Shown here one piece after another: positions 5,805-7,426 of a stretch of DNA of 7,426 nucleotides. The stretch comes from a bacterium. GTDB lineage: Bacteria; Patescibacteriota; Patescibacteriia; Magasanikbacterales; GWA2-37-8. Position 1 is the stretch's first letter, and each line of letters begins with the position of its first letter. The position numbers were made by a program, and so were the translations under genes. The stretch spans positions 1-7,426 of the forward strand of contig JAJYIJ010000047.1 of NCBI GenBank assembly GCA_021790135.1. Direction: 5' to 3'. Below the pieces are notes generated by a model. It saw only the letters and a list, made by a program, of their open reading frames with translations, did not search any database and was not told where the DNA came from.

Positions 5805-7220
5805 TTATCCTACCGCTCCTTCCATCTCCAGTTCAATTAATTTATTCAGCTCAAGCGCATATTCCACCGGCAGGGCTTTGATAATTGGTTCAATAAATCC
5901 GGAAACGAGAAGACGCGTTGCTTCGGCTTCGCTGAAACCGCGCGTCTCTAAAAAAAAGATTTCTTCTTCGCCGATTTTGCCGACGCGCGCTTCATGGGCC
6001 ACGCTTACTTGATCATTTTTGATTTTTAATTCCGGAATCGTATTGGCGATGGATTTTTTCCCAATCAGGAGGGCGTCGCATGACATGGAGGCGGTAACGT
6101 TGGTTGCATTTGCTGCGATACTGATGAGGCCGCGAAAGGTGTTGACACCCCCGTCAACGGAAATGGATTTTGATACGATGGTTGAAGCGGTGTGTGGGGC
6201 GAGATGAATGGCTTTGGCACCGGTATCCTGATTTTGACCGGAACCGGCGAAAGCGATGCCAAGACTGTCGGAGCGAGCGCCCTCTGCCCGTAAGATGGAT
6301 GTCGGGTAGAGCATCGTTGCACCACTGCCGAGGTTGCCACTGACCCACTCAATAGTGCCGCCATCGTCGACAAGCGCGCGTTTTGTGTTGAGATTGTAGG
6401 TGTCTTTTGACCAGTTTTCAATGGAGGAATAGCGCACGCGTGCATCCTTGCCAACAAAAATTTCCACGCAGCCGGCGTGCAGCGAACTTTTGTTATAACG
6501 CGGAGCGCTGCAGCCTTCGATGTAATGCACTTCGGAACCTTCGTCGGCGATGATGAGCGTGTGCTCAAATTGACCGCCGCTTTCGGCATTCATGCGGAAA
6601 TAGGCTTGCAGCGGCAGCTCGATATGAACATTTTTCGGCACGAAGATGAATGTTCCGCCGCTCCAGACCGCCCCATGCAGCATGACAAATTTATGATCAC
6701 TGATCGGCACACATTCAGTCATGAAATATTTTTTGACGAGCTCAGGATATTTTTGAACAGCCACGTCCATGTTTTCAAAAATGACGCCTTGCGCCTCCCA
6801 TTTCTTCTTGAGGTTGTGGTACACGATGTCGGAGTCGTATTGCGCGCCGACACCAGCCAAGGCCGTGCGTTCGGCCTCGGGAATGCCGAGTTGTTCAAAT
6901 GTTCGTTTGATTTCTTTCGGCACTTTGTCCCAACTGGTGGCCTCGCTAGTATCCGGACGCACAAAATACACGATGCTATTCAGATCGAGTTGGGAGAGAT
7001 TTGGTCCAAAGCCTGGAAGCGGCGACGATTCAAAATGTTTGAGGGCAGAGAGACGCTTGGCCAGCATCCAGGCTGGCTCGTCTTTCTGTTCAGAAATTTC
7101 TCGAACAATTTTTTCGTTGAGGCCGGGCTCGGCTTGAAACCTCACGGCTGCTTTGTCGGCTCGGTCGAGGTTTTTTTGTCTGACAGCAACCTCGGCACGG
7201 CTCGTTTTTTTGGGAGACAT
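5805..7220 (-). CDS. sufB: Fe-S cluster scaffold protein SufB
   Basis: A 471-residue protein, the length of Gram-positive SufB (about 465) and longer than SufD proteins. The SufB N-terminal module is present: PGLNEKIVREISEQKDEPAWML (residues 32-53), the SWDKVPKEIKRTFEQLGIPEAE run (to about 117), then AGVGAQYDSDIVYHN. The beta-helix core includes AVWSGGTFIFVPK and AYFRMN (R209 and N211, matching E. coli R226 and N228). C237 in YIEGCSAP matches E. coli C254. C381 in SCDALLIG matches C405, and H409-E410 in VAHEA match H433-E434. Thus every scaffold residue I can recall as functionally important is kept. SufB receives persulfide sulfur and builds the cluster with SufC. With no sufD in the operon it may homodimerise. 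The ATG at 7220 is favoured by alignment to the SufB N-terminus; no Shine-Dalgarno sequence precedes it (CTGGCAATATCAAAA). The predicted leader is about 71 nt. Confidence 0.95.
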   Translation of the reverse strand: MSPKKTSRAEVAVRQKNLDRADKAAVRFQAEPGLNEKIVREISEQKDEPAWMLAKRLSALKHFESSPLPGFGPNLSQLDLNSIVYFVRPDTSEATSWDKVPKEIKRTFEQLGIPEAERTALAGVGAQYDSDIVYHNLKKKWEAQGVIFENMDVAVQKYPELVKKYFMTECVPISDHKFVMLHGAVWSGGTFIFVPKNVHIELPLQAYFRMNAESGGQFEHTLIIADEGSEVHYIEGCSAPRYNKSSLHAGCVEIFVGKDARVRYSSIENWSKDTYNLNTKRALVDDGGTIEWVSGNLGSGATMLYPTSILRAEGARSDSLGIAFAGSGQNQDTGAKAIHLAPHTASTIVSKSISVDGGVNTFRGLISIAANATNVTASMSCDALLIGKKSIANTIPELKIKNDQVSVAHEARVGKIGEEEIFFLETRGFSEAEATRLLVSGFIEPIIKALPVEYALELNKLIELEMEGAVG

Positions 7221-7267
7221 TTTTGATATTGCCAGCGCATCTTTTTTGTGATACGATGGTCACACAT

Positions 7268-7288
7268 TTTGGCTTTGTTAACGCCAAA
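7268..7288. repeat. Inverted repeat TTTGGC-N9-GCCAAA in the divergent promoter region, candidate operator or 5' mRNA hairpin
   Basis: TTTGGC (7268-7273) and GCCAAA (7283-7288) are perfect 6-bp arms around a 9-nt spacer that itself contains GTTAAC. If suf transcription starts near 7291, the repeat occupies about +4 to +24 of the suf mRNA, so it could be a 5' stabilising hairpin. It also covers the weak -35 (7275-7280) of the opposite gene, so a protein bound here could affect both units. It does not match any regulator site I can name. Confidence 0.45.
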
Positions 7289-7305
7289 TATATTCGTAGT
7301 ATACT
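7275..7305 (+). promoter_or_regulatory. Promoter of the divergent oxidoreductase gene
   Basis: TTGTTA (7275-7280) and TATACT (7300-7305) are separated by 19 bp, longer than ideal. The -10 lies in CGTAGTATACTA (7295-7306), the same 12-mer as in the promoter at 514-525. The predicted start is near 7312, giving a leader of about 19 nt. AAAGGGG (7310-7316) is at that start and too far from the ATG (7331) to be a normal ribosome-binding site. Confidence 0.5.
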
Positions 7306-7327
7306 AAAGAAAGGGGCTCGTTGTCAA
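7298..7327 (-). promoter_or_regulatory. Promoter of the suf operon sharing a symmetric -10 with the divergent gene
   Basis: Read on the - strand, a perfect TTGACA (7327-7322) is followed after 18 bp by TATACT (7303-7298), matching the -10 consensus at five of six positions. This is the best promoter in the window. The predicted start is near 7291, giving a leader of about 71 nt before the sufB ATG. The -10 overlaps that of the opposite gene because TAGTATACTA (7297-7306) is a perfect palindrome. The -35 lies in the predicted leader of the divergent gene, just before its ATG. Confidence 0.6.
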
Positions 7328-7330
7328 TCT

Positions 7331-7426
7331 ATGCCGGAAACACATTTTTTTTCGCTTCCATTATTAGATAAACAACAACTCACTGCTAATGTATTTGCCT
7401 TTCGTTTTGAAAAACCGGTTGATTTT
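7331..7426 (+). CDS. N-terminus of a ferredoxin-NAD(P)H reductase-like flavoprotein, 3' truncated by window edge
   Basis: From the ATG at 7331 the frame stays open for 32 codons to the end of the window. The segment LTANVFAFRFEKPVDF (17-32) resembles the first strands of the FAD-binding FR-type domain. In such proteins a V-x-x-F-x-F-x-x-P run is soon followed by a PGQ motif, which would lie beyond the edge. There is no signal peptide or membrane segment so far, so it would be cytoplasmic. If correct, it could pass electrons from NAD(P)H to the ferredoxin encoded at the far end of the suf operon, with which it shares a divergent regulatory region. Other FR-type proteins, such as monooxygenase reductase components or flavohaemoprotein-like reductases, cannot be excluded from 32 residues. 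Confidence 0.5.
   Translation, partial: MPETHFFSLPLLDKQQLTANVFAFRFEKPVDF

Larger units (their letters stand above)
2879..7220 (-). other. suf operon, order sufB-sufS-sufU-sufC-sufT-like-ferredoxin
   Basis: Six genes on the - strand have gaps of 9 bp (sufB/sufS), a 4-bp ATGA overlap (sufS/sufU), a 10-bp overlap (sufU/sufC), 9 bp (sufC/sufT-like) and 42 bp (sufT-like/ferredoxin). This spacing implies one transcript and translational coupling in the centre. The unit starts at a divergent gene and ends against a convergent one, so its full gene content is visible and sufD is not in it. The order differs from the Bacillus sufCDSUB arrangement. No internal promoter was convincing; the 42-bp gap before the ferredoxin is the only place where one could easily fit. 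Confidence 0.85.

Noticed and set aside
6477..7226. 249-codon open frame on the + strand opposite sufB
   Set aside because: It lies wholly antisense to a well-conserved sufB. Its translation shows no family motif and looks like the complement of conserved SufB codons.
7249..7254. Alternative suf -10 (TATCAC) closer to sufB
   Set aside because: It matches the consensus poorly and has no -35 at suitable distance. TTGACA-N18-TATACT further upstream is far better.
1..7426. Mobile elements, CRISPR array, tRNA or rRNA
   Set aside because: No repeat-spacer pattern, terminal inverted repeats, transposase or RNA gene signature was seen on either strand.

Overview
The window is one piece of a small bacterial genome. 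It carries the end of a cell-surface gene, a complete membrane glycan gene, a complete SUF iron-sulfur cluster operon on the opposite strand, and the start of a divergent oxidoreductase gene. An O-antigen-ligase-like protein fused to TPRs, a compact SUF operon and almost no Shine-Dalgarno sites together suggest the Patescibacteria/CPR (Parcubacteria-like lineages). This is inference from gene style only. TGA ends sufS and sufT, so the UGA-recoded Gracilibacteria/Absconditabacteria are unlikely.

Left part (1-2855, + strand): the C-terminal end of a sulfatase/phosphoglycerol-transferase-type protein (to 469) is followed by a short intergenic stretch with a good promoter. Next comes a 768-residue polytopic membrane protein with a Wzy_C/O-antigen-ligase-like core and a C-terminal TPR domain (549-2855). 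Both genes probably act in surface polymer or glycan assembly.

Middle and right (7220-2879, - strand): a tight six-gene operon in the order sufB, sufS, sufU, sufC, sufT-like (MIP18/DUF59), ferredoxin. SufS takes sulfur from cysteine and SufU relays it. SufB with the SufC ATPase is the scaffold on which the cluster is built. The MIP18-family protein probably helps deliver clusters to clients, and the ferredoxin is either an electron donor or a client. Both ends of the operon lie in the window and it holds no sufD. The SufU has the IscU-like spacing between its second and third cysteines rather than the longer Bacillus SufU spacing.

Right edge (7221-7426): a 110-bp divergent region separates sufB from a + strand gene whose first 32 codons resemble the FAD-binding start of a ferredoxin-NAD(P)H reductase-like flavoprotein. 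A perfect 10-bp palindrome (TAGTATACTA) there can act as a -10 element on both strands. The suf side also has a perfect TTGACA at 18 bp, so the two units may fire from one symmetric promoter. An inverted repeat sits at the predicted 5' end of the suf mRNA. The most interesting features are the SufD-less, short-SufU SUF system coupled to a 3Fe-4S-type ferredoxin and a reductase, and this symmetric promoter.
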